In this document: piece by piece, positions 11,178 to 22,540 of the stretch
How the letters are laid out: every line of letters starts with the position of its first letter
Numbering within the stretch: position 1 is the first letter of the stretch
Origin: Notolepis coatsorum
Taxonomy: Eukaryota; Chordata; Actinopteri; Aulopiformes; Paralepididae
Reading direction: 5' to 3'
Length of the DNA: 64,000 nt
NCBI GenBank assembly: GCA_963971535.1
Contig: OZ020587.1
Location: 164,520,932-164,584,931 of the forward strand
Made by a program: the position numbers and the translations under genes
The notes under the pieces: generated by a model
Databases searched by the model: none
Told to the model about the DNA's origin: nothing
Seen by the model: the letters and a program-made list of their open reading frames with translations, nothing else

Positions 11178-11236
11178 GTGGAACCGTTTGAGAACTACAT
11201 CCAAGGAGGAGTCGTGAACATGGTCCTACGGCTAAG
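11178..11236 (+). CDS. stk39: stk39 exon: start of the CCT (conserved C-terminal) domain
   Basis: A 59-base exon flanked by a pyrimidine-rich acceptor (ctccctgcag) and the donor GTGAGA. It reads VEPFENYIQGG then VVNMVLRLR; the VLRLR strand begins the CCT/PF2 domain, which binds RFxV/I peptides in WNK kinases and in cation-chloride cotransporters. It ends with two bases of an Arg codon completed by the first base of the exon at 44213. Human SPAK has a NEDYREAS-like sequence at the same place, so the linker half diverges while VLRLR is conserved. The downstream intron is about 33 kb. Confidence 0.87.
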
Positions 11237-11274
11237 GTGAGACTTCCTACTGGTACATCTTTAACCCTTTAGAT

Positions 11275-11335
11275 CAGATTAGATTCAAATGTATTGTCAT
11301 CATACGGTACAGTACAACAACCCCCCCCCCTGTGA
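11275..11335 (-). mobile_element. LINE 3'-end fragment, (AATCT)-tailed family
   Basis: AGATTAGATTCAAATGTATTG followed by TCATCATACGG and a C run; a very short 5'-truncated copy of the family at 5222. Confidence 0.55.
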
Positions 11336-11689
11336 AATATGGCCGGGCTAAAAATCTAAACGCCTGGGCTGCTCGTTACGTATGGCTAATGGAGGAGTAG
11401 GAGGGAGAAGGGTGGGGGGGGGGGGGCATTGCCCAGTTTAAAACAACCGACGCAGAGGTCACGGAGATCACTGAAGCCATCTGACCCCACTTCATTATCA
11501 CACTTCTGCAACGGTTTTTAAATGGAAAGAAATCGTTCTGAAATTTCATAATACTATCTATTACACACACACACATAGCTCATATTAACTTTGAAAAAAG
11601 TTGATAATTTATGGTAGGAGTTATATTGTTTCCATAGCAACCCATGTGGTCAGGTCAATGCCTCTGACCCATCTGTTTCCTTGCACAAC

Positions 11690-11930
11690 GAAAAAGAAGT
11701 TTGGCGTCCAACCATAGTGCAAATGTGACAGGAAAGTGCAACAGTAATATACAAAGTACAGGGGATTAAACTGAGTATAAAATATATAAAGTAGTACTAC
11801 TGAGTAATAGTGCTAATCAGATGTATGTACAAAGTTGTAGTATTAATATGTACAGTGATACAGGTATAAAGACACTATGGTAGTAAGTCATAATGACCAG
11901 CAGTGTAACTAGTACGAGTAGGTAAGGGAT
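11690..11930 (-). mobile_element. LINE 3'-UTR fragment, same family
   Basis: It contains GTTTGGCGTCCAACCATAG, GTGCTAATCAGATGTATG and ACAGTGATACAGGTATAAAG in the same order as the copies at 5222 and 45752. Confidence 0.65.
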
Positions 11931-12039
11931 ATGTACCGATATAGTTATAGTATAGGACATAACAGGTGCTCATCTCTCTCGACTTCATTAACCCTAAACC
12001 CGTCTGTGGGTCCGATAACAACAGTGGCTCAGCCTTGGC

Positions 12040-12410
12040 TCACATCTACAGAAAAGAGTAATTATTTTATCCACTTTTTCTCCTATTTTTCTTGTATTTT
12101 CCTCCCATCCCAACTTAGTCGTTATGCCAATTCCCCCCTCCCTTTCCTGGTCGTTGCGCGCATTTGCCCCCTACTTGCCGGTCTAGGGAGCTCTGAAGTC
12201 TTATCACATGCTTCCTCCGATACATAGGAGACAGCCAGCAGCCTCTTTTCACCTGGCAGCGAGGACTCTCATTGGGTGAGTGTAACGCGTGGGAGGGCAC
12301 ACTACCTCACCCAGATCCCTTCCTCGCTGTGCAGGCGCCCTGACCGACCTGTATGAGTCGCTGTTTACAATGACCAGATTACCACCCGCCATGAATATGT
12401 CGTTCGTCAC
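12040..12410 (-). mobile_element. Diverged SINE-like repeat
   Basis: TTATCCACTTTTTCTCC, CTCCGATAC and CGACCTGTATGAGTCGCTG occur in the same order as in the repeat at 54640-55118, which has a tRNA-like end. The tRNA-like part is not clear in this copy. Confidence 0.5.
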
Positions 12411-12424
12411 ACTATAGCTCATGT

Positions 12425-12640
12425 GAAGCATTCAAATTTTGAATTTCAAACCTTTATTTAAACTCGAAAAGGCAACTTATGTTTCCCTCGTTTACTGTCA
12501 CGTCGAAATAAGCACAAAAAAAGAAGCATATAAAAACACACGGCACATAAAATCATAACATAGAGACAACAAGACGAGGCAAAGAGCGAGGATAACAAAT
12601 CAATTAAACAACTTGATTGACAAAGGTTGGAGATCAAGGT
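12425..12640. repeat. Interspersed repeat shared with 32862-32990
   Basis: Shared blocks are CGAAAGGCAACT-like, TTTCCCTCRTTTAC, AGAGACAACAAG and GGCGAGGATAACAA-like. Class is not determined; it may be a LINE or SINE tail. Confidence 0.5.
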
Positions 12641-12792
12641 TTTAAACTCTGCAACAGAGGGGAGAATCTCAGCTTTAGGGACTGTTGGAGTTCATTCCAT
12701 GAGCTAGAGGGGCATCATAGAGAAATGCAGATTTACCCTGTTCAGAGCAAACTCAGGGGACCTTAAGGATAGAGAGAGGAGGTAGGGAGAGG

Positions 12793-12796
<4 letters not shown>

Positions 12797-12889
<93 letters not shown>
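12797..12889. repeat. (GA)n microsatellite
   Basis: About 93 bases of pure GA, flanked by GA-rich sequence. Confidence 0.95.
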
Positions 12890-12891
<2 letters not shown>

Positions 12892-13212
12892 AAAAGATGG
12901 TGGAGACAGAAGAATGAGAAAGAGAGTGGGACGGAGCGAGAAAGAGCGAGAAAGAAATAAAGAGAGAGACAGCAGATGGTTTTAACGATGCAACCAGGAG
13001 CTTCACACAGACAGACAACAGTGGTGTTACGTCGGTCTACTCCCTGGTGAGCTGGATGCAGCAGAGCTGGAGAGCAGAGGCTCTGGGTGGATGAGAGAGT
13101 GAGATAACAGTGTCTGTAGGGTCCTCTCCAGCCCCCCTCCCTGCTGCTCACTGACACCAGCCAACTAGAGGCACGAGGCTGCTCTCTCAGTATGGGCTTC
13201 TTTCTTGCTCCC

Positions 13213-13527
<315 letters not shown>

Positions 13528-13649
13528 CCCTGTGCCGCCCCCCCCCCCCACTGTGCCGTGGCTTGAGAAAAGTAATTAATTACGCCAACCATTTCTCTGA
13601 GGTTGGATAGTGAGTTCCACGCTACAGTGACCAGGCAAGGCTTCACTAA

Positions 13650-16048
13650 CGTCTGTTGTCTGAAAGCAGACTCTATGACAGTGAGCTGCAGGATGAAAGC
13701 AGACTCTATGACAGTGAGCTGCAGGATGAAAGCAGACTCTATGACAGTGAGCTGCAGGATGAAAGCAGACTCTATGACAGTGAGCTGCAGGATGAAAGCA
13801 GACTCTATGACAGTGAGCTGTGTGTCTGAAAGCAGACTATATGACAGTGGGCTGCAGGAATGAAAGCAGACTCTATGACCGTGAGCTGCAGGATGAAAGC
13901 AGACTCTATGACCGTGAGCTGCAGGATGAAAGCAGACTCTATGACAGTGAGCTGCAGGATGAAAGCAGACTCTATGACAGTGAGCTGCAGGATGAAAGCA
14001 GACTCTATGACAGTGAGCTGCAGGATGAAAGCAGACTCTATGACCGTGAGCTGCAGGATGAAAGCAGACTCTATGACAGTGAGCTGCAGGATGAAAGCAG
14101 ACTCTATGACAGTGAGCTGCAGATGAAAGCAGACTCTATGACAGTGGGCTGCAGGATGAAAGCAGACTCTATGACAGTGAGCTGTTGTCTGAAAGCAGAC
14201 TCTATGACAGTGAGCTGCAGGATGAAAGCAGACTCTATGACAGTGAGCTGCAGGATGAAAGCAGACTCTATGACAGTGAGCTGTTGTCTGAAAGCAGACT
14301 CTATGACAGTGAGCTGCAGGATGAAAGCAGACTCTATGACAGTGAGCTGCAGGATGAAAGCAGACTCTATGACAGTGAGCTGCAGGATGAAAGCAGACTC
14401 TATGACAGTGAGCTGCAGGATGAAAGCAGACTCTATGACAGTGGGCTGCAGGATGAAAGCAGACTCTATGACAGTGAGCTGTTGTCTGAAAGCAGACTCT
14501 ATGACAGTGAGCTGCAGGATGAAAGCAGACTCTATGACAGTGAGCTGCAGGATGAAAGCAGACTCTATGACAGTGGGCTGCAGGATGAAAGCAGACTCTA
14601 TGACAGTGGGCTGCAGGATGAAAGCAGACTATGACGCAGACTCTATGACAGTGAGCTGCAGATGAAAGCAGACTATGACAGTGAGCTGCAGGATGAAAGC
14701 AGACTCTATGACAGTGAGCTGTTGTCTGAAAGCAGACTCTATGACAGTGAGCTGCAGGATGAAGCAGACTCTATGACAGTGAGCTGTTGTCTGAAAGCAG
14801 ACTCTATGACAGTGAGCTGCAGGATGAAAGCAGACTCTATGACAGTGAGCTGCAGGATGAAAGCAGATCTATGACAGTGAGCTGCAGGATGAAAGCAGAC
14901 TCTATGACAGTGAGCTGCAGGATGAAAGCAGACTCTATGACAGTGAGCTGCAGGATGAAAGCAGACTCTATGACAGTGAGCTGCAGGATGAAAGCAGACT
15001 ATATGACAGTGGGCTGCAGGATGAAAGCAGACTCTATGACAGTGAGCTGCAGGATGAAAGCAGACTCTATGACAGTGAGCTGCAGGATGAAAGCAGACTC
15101 TATGACAGTGAGCTGCAGGATGAAAGCAGACTCTATGACAGTGAGCTGCAGGATGAAAGCAGACTCTATGACAGTGAGCTGCAGGATGAAAGCAGACTCT
15201 ATGACAGTGAGCTGCAGGATGAAAGCAGACTCTATGACAGTGAGCTGCAGGATGAAATTAGACTCTATGACAGTGGGCTGCAGGATGAAAGCAGACTCTA
15301 TGACAGTGGGCTGCAGGATGAAAGCAGACTCTATGACAGTGAGCTGCAGGATGAAAGCAGACTCTATGACAGTGGGCTGCAGGATGAAAGCAGACTCTAT
15401 GACAGTGAGCTGCAGGATGAAAGCAGACTCTATGACAGTGAGCTGCAGGATGAAAGCAGACTCTATGACAGTGAGCTGCAGGATGAATGCAGACTCTATG
15501 ACAGTGAGCTGTTGTCTGAAAGCAGACTCTATGACAGTGAGCTGCAGGATGAAAGCAGACTCTATGACAGTGAGCTGCAGGATGAAAGCAGACTCTATGA
15601 CAGTGAGCTGCAGGATGAATGCAGACTCTATGACAGTGAGCTGTTGTCTGAAAGCAGACTCTATGACAGTGAGCTGCAGGATGAAAGCAGACTCTATGAC
15701 AGTGGGCTGCAGGATGAAAGCAGACTCTATGACAGTGAGCTGCAGGATGAAAGCAGACTCTATGACAGTGGGCTGCAGGATGAAAGCAGACTCTATGACA
15801 GTGAGCTGTTGTCTGAAAGCAGACTCTATGACAGTGAGCTGTTGTCTGAAAGCAGACTCTATGACAGTGAGCTGTTGTCTGAAAGCAGACTCTATGACAG
15901 TGAGCTGCAGGATGAAAGCAGACTCTATGACAGTGAGCTGTTGTCTGAAAGCAGACTCTATGACAGTGAGCTGCAGGATGAAAGCAGACTCTATGACAGT
16001 GAGCTGTTGTCTGAAAGCAGACTCTATGACAGTGAGCTGCAGGATGAA
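13650..16048. repeat. 33-bp minisatellite, about 72 copies
   Basis: The unit is GATGAAAGCAGACTCTATGA followed by CAGTGAGCTGCAG, with a TTGTCT variant replacing CAGGAT in a subset of copies. Since 33 is divisible by 3 and the unit lacks stops in several frames, it yields long overlapping false frames on both strands (KADSMTVSCRM, ESRLYDSELQD, and LTVIESAFILQ in reverse). No start context, splice signal or family points to a real protein. Confidence 0.96.
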
Positions 16049-16057
16049 GCCGCACCG

Positions 16058-16160
16058 TAGGGCTGAGCCCAAACGTTTGAACGTTCGGACCTTCGTTCGT
16101 TACGTTGGCGTTCGAATTCTAAATCAACATTACAAAAAAATTATAATAATATTGGATTAT
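16058..16160. mobile_element. hAT-like MITE left end (partial)
   Basis: TAGGGCTGAGCCCAAACG, then GTTCGGACCTTCGTTCG, resembles hAT MITE ends. A related end in opposite orientation is at 18560-18612, so the two may bound one old element later invaded by other transposons; this is inference. Confidence 0.4.
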
Positions 16161-16312
16161 TTATGTTGACGAAACTGATGAGTGACGGCACGGGCACATA
16201 CAACGCGCACAAATTTCACGCATGGGATCCTAGCGGGATCGCGCGCCTGGTCAGACACACAGAGGACGACTTCTCAGCGCGCTGCAGCGCGGAGCCCTGA
16301 TAGAACCAGCAC

Positions 16313-16313
<1 letters not shown>

Positions 16314-16377
<64 letters not shown>
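16314..16377. repeat. (CT)n microsatellite
   Basis: About 64 bases of CT that run into the target site of the hAT element at 16382. Confidence 0.95.
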
Positions 16378-16378
<1 letters not shown>

Positions 16379-16381
16379 GAG

Positions 16382-17257
16382 CAGGGGGTGGGCAATTATT
16401 TTTCCCGGGGGCCGAATGAGCAACTGAAAATATGTTGGGGGGCCGGGCCGAAATTCCAAACTCAATTATGCATAATATACATTTTATTTCTATATAAAAA
16501 GCAGTAAATGGCATGTTTTGACCCCTGGTAAGAGTGTATGTTATTATTTGGCAATTAAAAGGTGAGGTTAGCTTTCAAAAATATCATTTATTCAAATAGA
16601 ATTTATTTCCAAAATGATAAACAAAATGTGAAACATTAATAACAAAGGGCATTTTGAGTTTCATATACTATTGAAACAAGGATTTTCTAAAGACATCACA
16701 TCATCTTATAGCAAAAATAAACAAGACATGTCACTGAACTGTGTAAAGAAAAGTGTCCCAGTTTTGTAGCCTTTTTTACTTTACATGCCTATATTAAACA
16801 TTTAAGAAAAAAAAATATCAAGTGTCCCATTTCACTTGTTATATTTCCACATTTGAGTGTTTTTCAGTTCTTTTTTGTTTCATTCAGTGTGAGAAATCCA
16901 GTCTCTGTTGAGCTTTAACAAGTCCATCAAAGTCAGGTTGCATGTCTGAGGTGGAGATGCGAAGCACAGCTGCCAGATGTTCATCAGTGAGAGAGGATCT
17001 GTACCTGGACTTGGTAAACGAGAATGAGAATGTCTGTTCACATATGTAGGTGGATCCAAAGAGAACCAACATCTTCTGAGCATGTCTCCTAAGCGTATAT
17101 TGTGCGTGTGAACGTTGACATGAAAAGAAAAAAGTAAAAAAAAAAAAAAAAAAAATATTAAAAAAAGATTTTTTTTTTTATTTATTTTTATTTTTTTTTA
17201 TTATCATGTAATCTTTCGCGGGCCGGTCAGAAGCAGGCCGTACAATGCCCAGGTCTG
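16382..17257 (-). mobile_element. hAT element with 8-bp target duplication and transposase remnant
   Basis: The identical 8-mers CTCTAGAG flank it (16374-16381 and 17258-17265). The ends CAGGGGGTGGGCAAT and CAGACCTGGGCATTG (read inward) are imperfect inverted repeats. Both sub-ends are GC-rich, with GGGCCGG and GGCCGG. An open stretch on the minus strand (16884-17083) carries FGSTYICEQTF and LTDEHLAAVLR, typical of the C-terminal dimerisation region of hAT transposases (ZBED/GTF2IRD2-like). The rest of the transposase is missing, so the copy is non-autonomous. Confidence 0.9.
16884..17083 (-). pseudogene. hAT transposase C-terminal remnant
   Basis: About 65 codons resemble the hAT C-terminal dimerisation domain: STYICEQTFSFSF, then YRSSLTDEHLAAVLR and DMQPDFDGLVKAQ. 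The conserved Cys-Glu-Gln-x-Phe core is intact, but the catalytic RNase H-like part is absent and the element is only 876 bases long. The ATG at the track edge is incidental. It is a relic, not an expressed gene. Confidence 0.75.
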
Positions 17258-17315
17258 CTCTAGAGAGAAAACGAGAAAGAAAGAAAGAGAGGGGGAGAAA
17301 GAGACTGGAGAGAGA

Positions 17316-17448
<133 letters not shown>

Positions 17449-17473
17449 GGAGAATAAAGAGAGAGAAAAAGAG

Positions 17474-17535
17474 AGAGCTGTACTGTATTGTACCCATTCT
17501 GCAATCTGTTAATAAAATGTTCAATCAATCAATCG
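17474..17535 (+). mobile_element. LINE 3' end with (CAAT)n tail
   Basis: GAGCTGTACTGTATTGTACC, CATTCTGCAATCTGTTAATA and a CAATCAATCAATC tail match the copies at 36722-36905 and 41896-42034. Confidence 0.75.
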
Positions 17536-17745
17536 CGTGGCGCACGCCTCCCGCGCCGCCTCGAATCCGATTGAAGCGGAAAAGATAGCTTGCCGCTCGG
17601 GAGCCGCCCGCGAGGCGCACTCCCGCTTGCGGCCAGTGTGCACAGTAGCGTCCGTTAACATGGGAGTGGAAGTGAAGCGGCAGCCGCCCGTCCGTCCGTC
17701 CGTGTTCATTCGTGTGCTGTGTGGTAGGGCCGTTATATTCATTAA

Positions 17746-18417
17746 CACTTTGAGTGCCAGCAGGGGGCGCCAGAAATAGCGCTTGAGTGCCAGCGCTGTA
17801 GTCAATGGGAGGGCGAGCACATTTGCGAATACATTAACTATATCATGTGTCTAATACGCCCGTCGCTTATCAATGACTTGTTTGCAGTCAACATTGTCGA
17901 AACGGATTGTTTTTTAATCCGTACATTTCCATTTTATACCATTTTGAAAAACGCTCGTTTTTTGAAACTTCCAAAAAAAATTCAAAAGATTCTGCAGGAA
18001 TCGCGCTTTAGTGGAATACACAAAACACGTTGTAATTTTTCGGCCTATTTATCAATCGTTTTCAAATAAACGCTAGATTATCGATAGTACTTATGCACGC
18101 TAGAGAAGCGGGCTGAAAAATTGATTATCTTATTTCCTGATCAGCACACACACACTCACAGCCACACACACACATATGGGACACGCTGAGATATAGGTGA
18201 AAAAACTCTGATTATCCCAAGACTGTAAAATAGATTCCTTACCTCAGATCAGATTATTCCAAATATCGATCGCGTTTATTACGTGAGGCTAGATTGATGA
18301 AAAATGTATGGAAATCGATAATAAAAAAAATAACAATTAAATAACGAGATTTCTCGTTCTTGGCACTCAACGCATGGCATGAACTAACGAGATTTCTCGT
18401 GGCTGGCACTCAAAGTG
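17746..18417. mobile_element. piggyBac-like non-autonomous element (TTAA target)
   Basis: The ends CACTTTGAGTGCCAGC and GCTGGCACTCAAAGTG are perfect complements. Each is directly flanked by TTAA (17742-17745 and 18418-18421). The 672-base body has a second inner GAGTGCCAGC copy and repeated ACGAGATTTCTCGT. A 74-codon frame inside has no recognised domain. The TTAA target and the terminal C are classic for piggyBac. Confidence 0.9.
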
Positions 18418-18420
18418 TTA

Positions 18421-18612
18421 AAGAAAGTTTATTTAATTAAAAAAAGACTAATCAGATTAATCACTTTATTGAAATTGAGGATTTAGTTTGAGGATATTTA
18501 CAAAAATTATTTAGATTTTCTTTTTTTCTTTCTTCTTTAATTTTTATTTAAAACGAAGGTTCGAACGTCCCTGACGAAGTTTGAAGCCCAAAAACAGGCT
18601 TCGGGGAAACAG
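18421..18612. mobile_element. hAT-like MITE right part, shared in inverse with 55852-56045
   Basis: AATCAGATTAATCACTTTATT, CGAAGGTTCGAACGTCC and GACGAAGTTTGAAGCCC occur in reverse order and orientation at 55852-56045. The terminal motif (CTTCGGGGAAACAGC) is degraded compared with the other copy. Confidence 0.55.
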
Positions 18613-19011
18613 CTCTGGCGTCTGGTCTGGAACGTGACCACTTCAGCTGTGCTGTATTCCCCTCTCCGTGTGGATTAACCACAGAGAAAAGCCCCAGTCA
18701 GCACTGACGAGACGAGCTCTTGTGATCCCAGTTGCAACACTGAAGATCCGAGACAGACCGGCGCCTCCAGTAATAAGGCTTCTGAATTTCAAGGTTCCCC
18801 TTTTTGACGGAAGGAGCGCTTCAAGAGCTCCAACTCTTAATGGTTTTAGCGGAGGCCTGCCAACCTCCCACAGAGTCACTCTGATGGGCTCGTCGACGCG
18901 ATCCGTCTCGACACACTCTCCCCGTAGAGCGGCTGTGATGTTGGATGTATTAACGCCGGGGAGATGGAGACGAGCCCAGCCTGGTCCACGAGACTTGATG
19001 GAGCATCACAG
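18613..19011. other. No supported feature
   Basis: Open frames on both strands look like chance. No splice-framed conserved peptide was recognised. Confidence 0.35.
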
Positions 19012-19816
19012 CAGGGTTCGCACACGGTCCTGAAGTGCATAAAGTGCTTGATTGTTTACCAAAAGTCAAGGCCTGGAATTCCTTGAAAACAGCAAAAAAA
19101 ATTTAAACAAGGTGCTTAAAAAGTCATTGAAATTCAAATCAACCATTCGCATTGAATGTTTTGTTCATCCATGATCAAATTTGTTCAATTTTTTTTGGTT
19201 CTGGTTTTAATCAAATCTGACAAATCGCTGTCTTGCGCACTCCAACTGCTTTTCTGCATTTCTCCGTGTGTGATGCTCTAACTACCTCCTTATACTACAT
19301 CATTATTGGTAAGCTACCACCTTAGGGCTTGCGTCCATCTACCGCATTTTTCCAGCTGAAAAAACGCTGGCAGAGCGCTGGGTAGTGCTGGGATGAAGTG
19401 CTCTGTCATGAGCCCCACGCTAAATATGATTGGCTGTGATTGGTTGTCTGAAAAGGCGCTCAGCTCATCACTCTGAAAAGTTCAGAAGTTTTCAACTTTA
19501 AAAGCAGGGTGCATACGCTCCCTCCTCATTGGGAACAATTGAAAAAAGACGCTTACGCCCCGGAAAAATGCGGTAAATGGACGCAAGTCCTTATACTACA
19601 TCATTATTGGTAAGCTACCTCCTTATACTACATCATTATTGGTAAGCTACCTCCTTATACTACAGCTGCTAAGCAGGCCAAGAAGATGCTTAAAAAAAAA
19701 CAGCATTTAAAAGTTAATTGTATCCTTCGAGTGACATCCTTGAGAATGAAAAATAGTGCTTGTAAAAGTACTTAAAAGTCCTTGAATTTCCTTTTGCAAT
19801 GTCTGTGGGAACCCTG
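19012..19816. mobile_element. hAT-like element with CAGGGTTC ends, carrying a nested MITE
   Basis: The left end CAGGGTTCGCACA and right end TGTGGGAACCCTG are near-perfect inverted repeats. AAGTCCTTGAAT-type motifs lie inside both ends. No convincing 8-bp flank duplication is visible, so the assignment rests on the termini. A second inverted-repeat element sits inside at 19328-19587. Confidence 0.6.
19328..19587. mobile_element. Nested inverted-repeat MITE (CTTGCGTCCAT ends)
   Basis: CTTGCGTCCATCTACCGCAT and ATGCGGTAAATGGACGCAAG are complementary ends. It lies within three copies of a 31-base direct repeat (CTCCTTATACTACATCATTA), one to the left and two to the right, so its target duplication cannot be read cleanly. 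Superfamily is undetermined. Confidence 0.65.
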
Positions 19817-20480
19817 ATTAGATCCACCAGCGAGATACTTTTCTGCAGACGGATTTACATTAGTCACATTTATAACAGCTTCTGAAGTTACCGAAAGCTG
19901 GCTTGATGGGGCCAGGCACACTGTGATACAAGCATAGTATAAACCCCCGTTTGGACTAAATCTTCCACGCGCTAAAACGGGAGAGTATGAAAGCCGGCGG
20001 TATTTACTACACATGGGCTTATCTGAGGCTGCCTAGGATCACAGTATCACACCCTTCGAGACCCACCCGCAGACAGAGGAGAGATCCCAGAACCAGACAC
20101 AACAGCACGATAACAGCGCTTCTTCTTGTGGAGAGTGTGCAGTCTTTTTCTACTCCTGTGAACGTGGACCTATTTATGTGTTTTATTTGTCAGGGACGAC
20201 GCAAAAGAAAACATTGTAGCAGGTTACAGTACGAGATACAGATGCATGTAGGATTTCTAGCCAAGGCTGATTTGCAACCGCTGTCCCTGGTGAGGCTTTT
20301 CTACTTAAAGTGGGCATTACATATCACCAGTACATTAGTTAAAGCACATAATTAATAGTGACATTCTTTACATGATCATACAATAATTACCATAATTACA
20401 TCACATTACAGTAATTTTACATATGTGTTGGGTATGTGTGCATGTGTGCATGTTCCCTGATTCATGGCAATATATGTGTA
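19817..20480. other. No supported feature
   Basis: Unique-looking sequence with short frames only; no recognised domain, RNA gene or transposon terminus. Confidence 0.35.
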
Positions 20481-20799
20481 TGTGCATATTTATTATTATT
20501 GACCTTTATTTCACCAGGAAGATCAATTGAGAACAGCTTCTCATTTACAATGAAGAAGTGTAAAAAACAAAACAAACAAAAAAACAGTATGCATGGATCC
20601 AAGACACACATCAATCGGGTAGAGACAATGCAGTTAAAAAAAAGCCTAAATAACTACTAGCGATATAGAGAGAGAGAAAATAAGGGGAATAGACAGCTAC
20701 TGTAGGGACTGTTGCAGTTTCTGCTTAAACATAATAATAATAATAAAACCTATTTGTATAGCACCTTTCATACAAGAATTGCAGCTGCATATAACCTCA

Positions 20800-20970
20800 G
20801 AAAAGCCAGTGGGAAACCCCCCTCTCTCTGCATTACGAATAAAACATCATATCCAGTTTCTCTGCACCGCTGATGAAACGGTCTTTCCGACGGTGAAATA
20901 TTGCGGTGATTAATAATAAGGATATTTCTATATTTGCGATTAGCTGACAGCACGGGGTGGAACACGGCGT
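20800..20970. repeat. First copy of a duplicated segment
   Basis: AGCCAGTGGGAAACCCCCCT, AAAACATCATATCCAGTTTC and GAAATATTGCGGTGATTA recur at 21158-21190 and 21715-21885. The second copy is split by the LINE tail and palindrome at 21195-21714. Confidence 0.85.
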
Positions 20971-20974
20971 ATGT

Positions 20975-21140
20975 TCATATATACAGCATTATTGTACATG
21001 CCATCATACAGAGTTATATGGGGTTATATGCAAGTGTATAAGTAGATAAATAGAACGATTATATGCAGGTATATTCAGACAGATATGGATATATAAATGC
21101 GGTAAATATAAATAAATGTATATATACAGTATATTACCTC
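20975..21140 (-). mobile_element. LINE 3'-UTR-like TATA-rich fragment
   Basis: CAGCATTATTGTACATGC, CATCATACAGAGTTATAT and TTATATGCAGGTATATT match the right part of the repeat at 5478-5680. Confidence 0.5.
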
Positions 21141-21264
21141 AGACCTAACCTCAGAGAGCCAGTGGGAAACGCCCCCCCCCCCCCCCTTACTTCACCGGAG
21201 CATATATTAGCATTTTAGATATTAGTTATTAGATTATATATATATATATATAATAACTAATAAC

Positions 21265-21570
21265 AAAATAAAATAGAATAAAAATAGGCAGTGTAAAACA
21301 ATATAACAATATAATTAACTCTGGGCATATGGGCAAGTAGGCCGTTTAAAAAGGTCAAGGTGCAAGATGAGGGTATGCATGCCCTCTCAGTTATATTTGC
21401 CCTACAATAAATATAGTAACTATATTTATTGTAGGGCAAATATAACTGAGAGGGCATGCATACCCTCATCTTGCACCTTGACCTTTTTAAACGGCCTACT
21501 TGCCCATATGCCCAGAGTTAATTATATTGTTATATTGTTTACACTGCCTATTTTTATTCTATTTTTATTT
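21265..21570. repeat. Near-perfect palindrome, about 150-bp arms with a 3-bp spacer
   Basis: The arms meet at 21416 and 21420. The left arm contains GGCAGTGTAAAACAATATAA and TGCAAGATGAGGGTATGC; the right arm is its complement with only a one-base indel noted (AAAACA versus AAACA). Frames on the two strands therefore encode the same false peptide (MRVCMPSQLYLPYNKYS). The right arm continues into a LINE tail, which suggests the arm is LINE 3'-UTR sequence that folded back. Confidence 0.93.
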
Positions 21571-21714
21571 GGACTTCTCTACTGTACTATAATTACATGA
21601 CCTGTATCATGTCTTCTACTACCTCCCCCCCCCCCCCCCATGCTGCTATGATGCCTGAATTTCCCCCAAGGGGATCAATAAAGGAATATCTTATCTTATA
21701 TTATCTTATCTTAA
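21571..21714 (+). mobile_element. LINE 3' end with (ATCTT)n tail
   Basis: CCTGAATTTCCCCCAAGGGG, ATCAATAAAGGAATATCTTA and repeated TATCTT form the end; AATAAA is the polyadenylation signal. The same end is at 57860-57925. Confidence 0.75.
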
Positions 21715-21885
21715 ACCCCCCCCCTCTCTCTGGATTACAAAATAAAACATCACATCCAGTTTCTCGGCGCCGCTGATGAAGCGGTCTCTTTTTCCGACGG
21801 GGGAAATATTGCGGTGATTATTAATAAGGATATTGCTATATTTGAGATGGGCTGACGGCACCGGGCGGAGCACACCGTATGGTCA
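21715..21885. repeat. Second copy of the duplicated segment (right part)
   Basis: CTCTCTCTGGATTACAAAAT, CACATCCAGTTTCTCGGC and GGAAATATTGCGGTGATTA correspond to 20815-20970, with moderate divergence. Confidence 0.8.
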
Positions 21886-22050
21886 CGCCGGCGACCTTTC
21901 CGTCTGAGGGCACAGGGGCATATTTTTAGGAGTTAGTGGCGTATAGGTTTAAGTATAGATTTTGGGGGGGTGGGGGGGGGTGGGTAGGGGGGCAGAGTTT
22001 CAAGAATAGATAGTGTGAGTGCGGAGGGGAGGAGGGGGGGTGGCTGATTT

Positions 22051-22174
22051 TTAACCCTTTCACTGCCACACTACCAAACGGTTAACCCTTTCACTGTGAC
22101 AATACAGAAGGTTAACCGTCTGTAGTGTGATAGAAAAGTGTTAACCTTCTGTAGTGCGGTAGTGAAAGGGTTAA
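22051..22174. mobile_element. Small TTAA-bounded palindromic element
   Basis: TTAACCCTTTCACTGCC at the left and GTAGTGAAAGGGTTAA at the right are inverted repeats bounded by TTAA. Further internal TTAA sites divide it into units of about 30 bases. The same sequence forms a simple element at 50167-50261 and the minisatellite at 37910-38425. A piggyBac-type MITE is a reasonable guess. Confidence 0.65.
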
Positions 22175-22178
22175 AAAG

Positions 22179-22540
22179 TAGGGATGTCCGATATTATCGG
22201 CCGATATTGGCATTAAAATGTGATATCGGAAATTATCGGTATCGGTTAAAAATATATATATATATAATAATATTTTTTTAAATTTTTATTTATTTAACCT
22301 TTATTTACCCAGGCAAGCAAGTAAGAACACATTCTGATTTTTCTTATTGTCAAAAGTATGCATAATGTTGTGTTAATTCCACGACAAGAGATATGTAATG
22401 TTAATTACCTGAAAGTATTCCGTTTTTGGGGGGGGTGGCCCTGCATATATCGGTATCGGTTGATATCGGTATCGGAAATGAAGAGTTGGACAATATCGGT
22501 ATATCGGTATCGGTAAACAAGCCAATATCGAGCATCCCTA
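22179..22540. mobile_element. hAT MITE (TAGGGATG ends)
   Basis: The ends are TAGGGATGTCCGATATT and AATATCGAGCATCCCTA. The flanks TTAAAAAG (22171-22178) and ATAAAAAG (22541-22548) match at 7 of 8 bases. The body repeats the ATCGGTATCGG motif and carries an inner TTATTTAACCTTTATTTACC fragment. Confidence 0.85.

Noticed and set aside
14787..16169. 460-codon and overlapping reverse 357-codon open frames
   Set aside because: Both come from the 33-bp minisatellite, which lacks stops in several frames on both strands.
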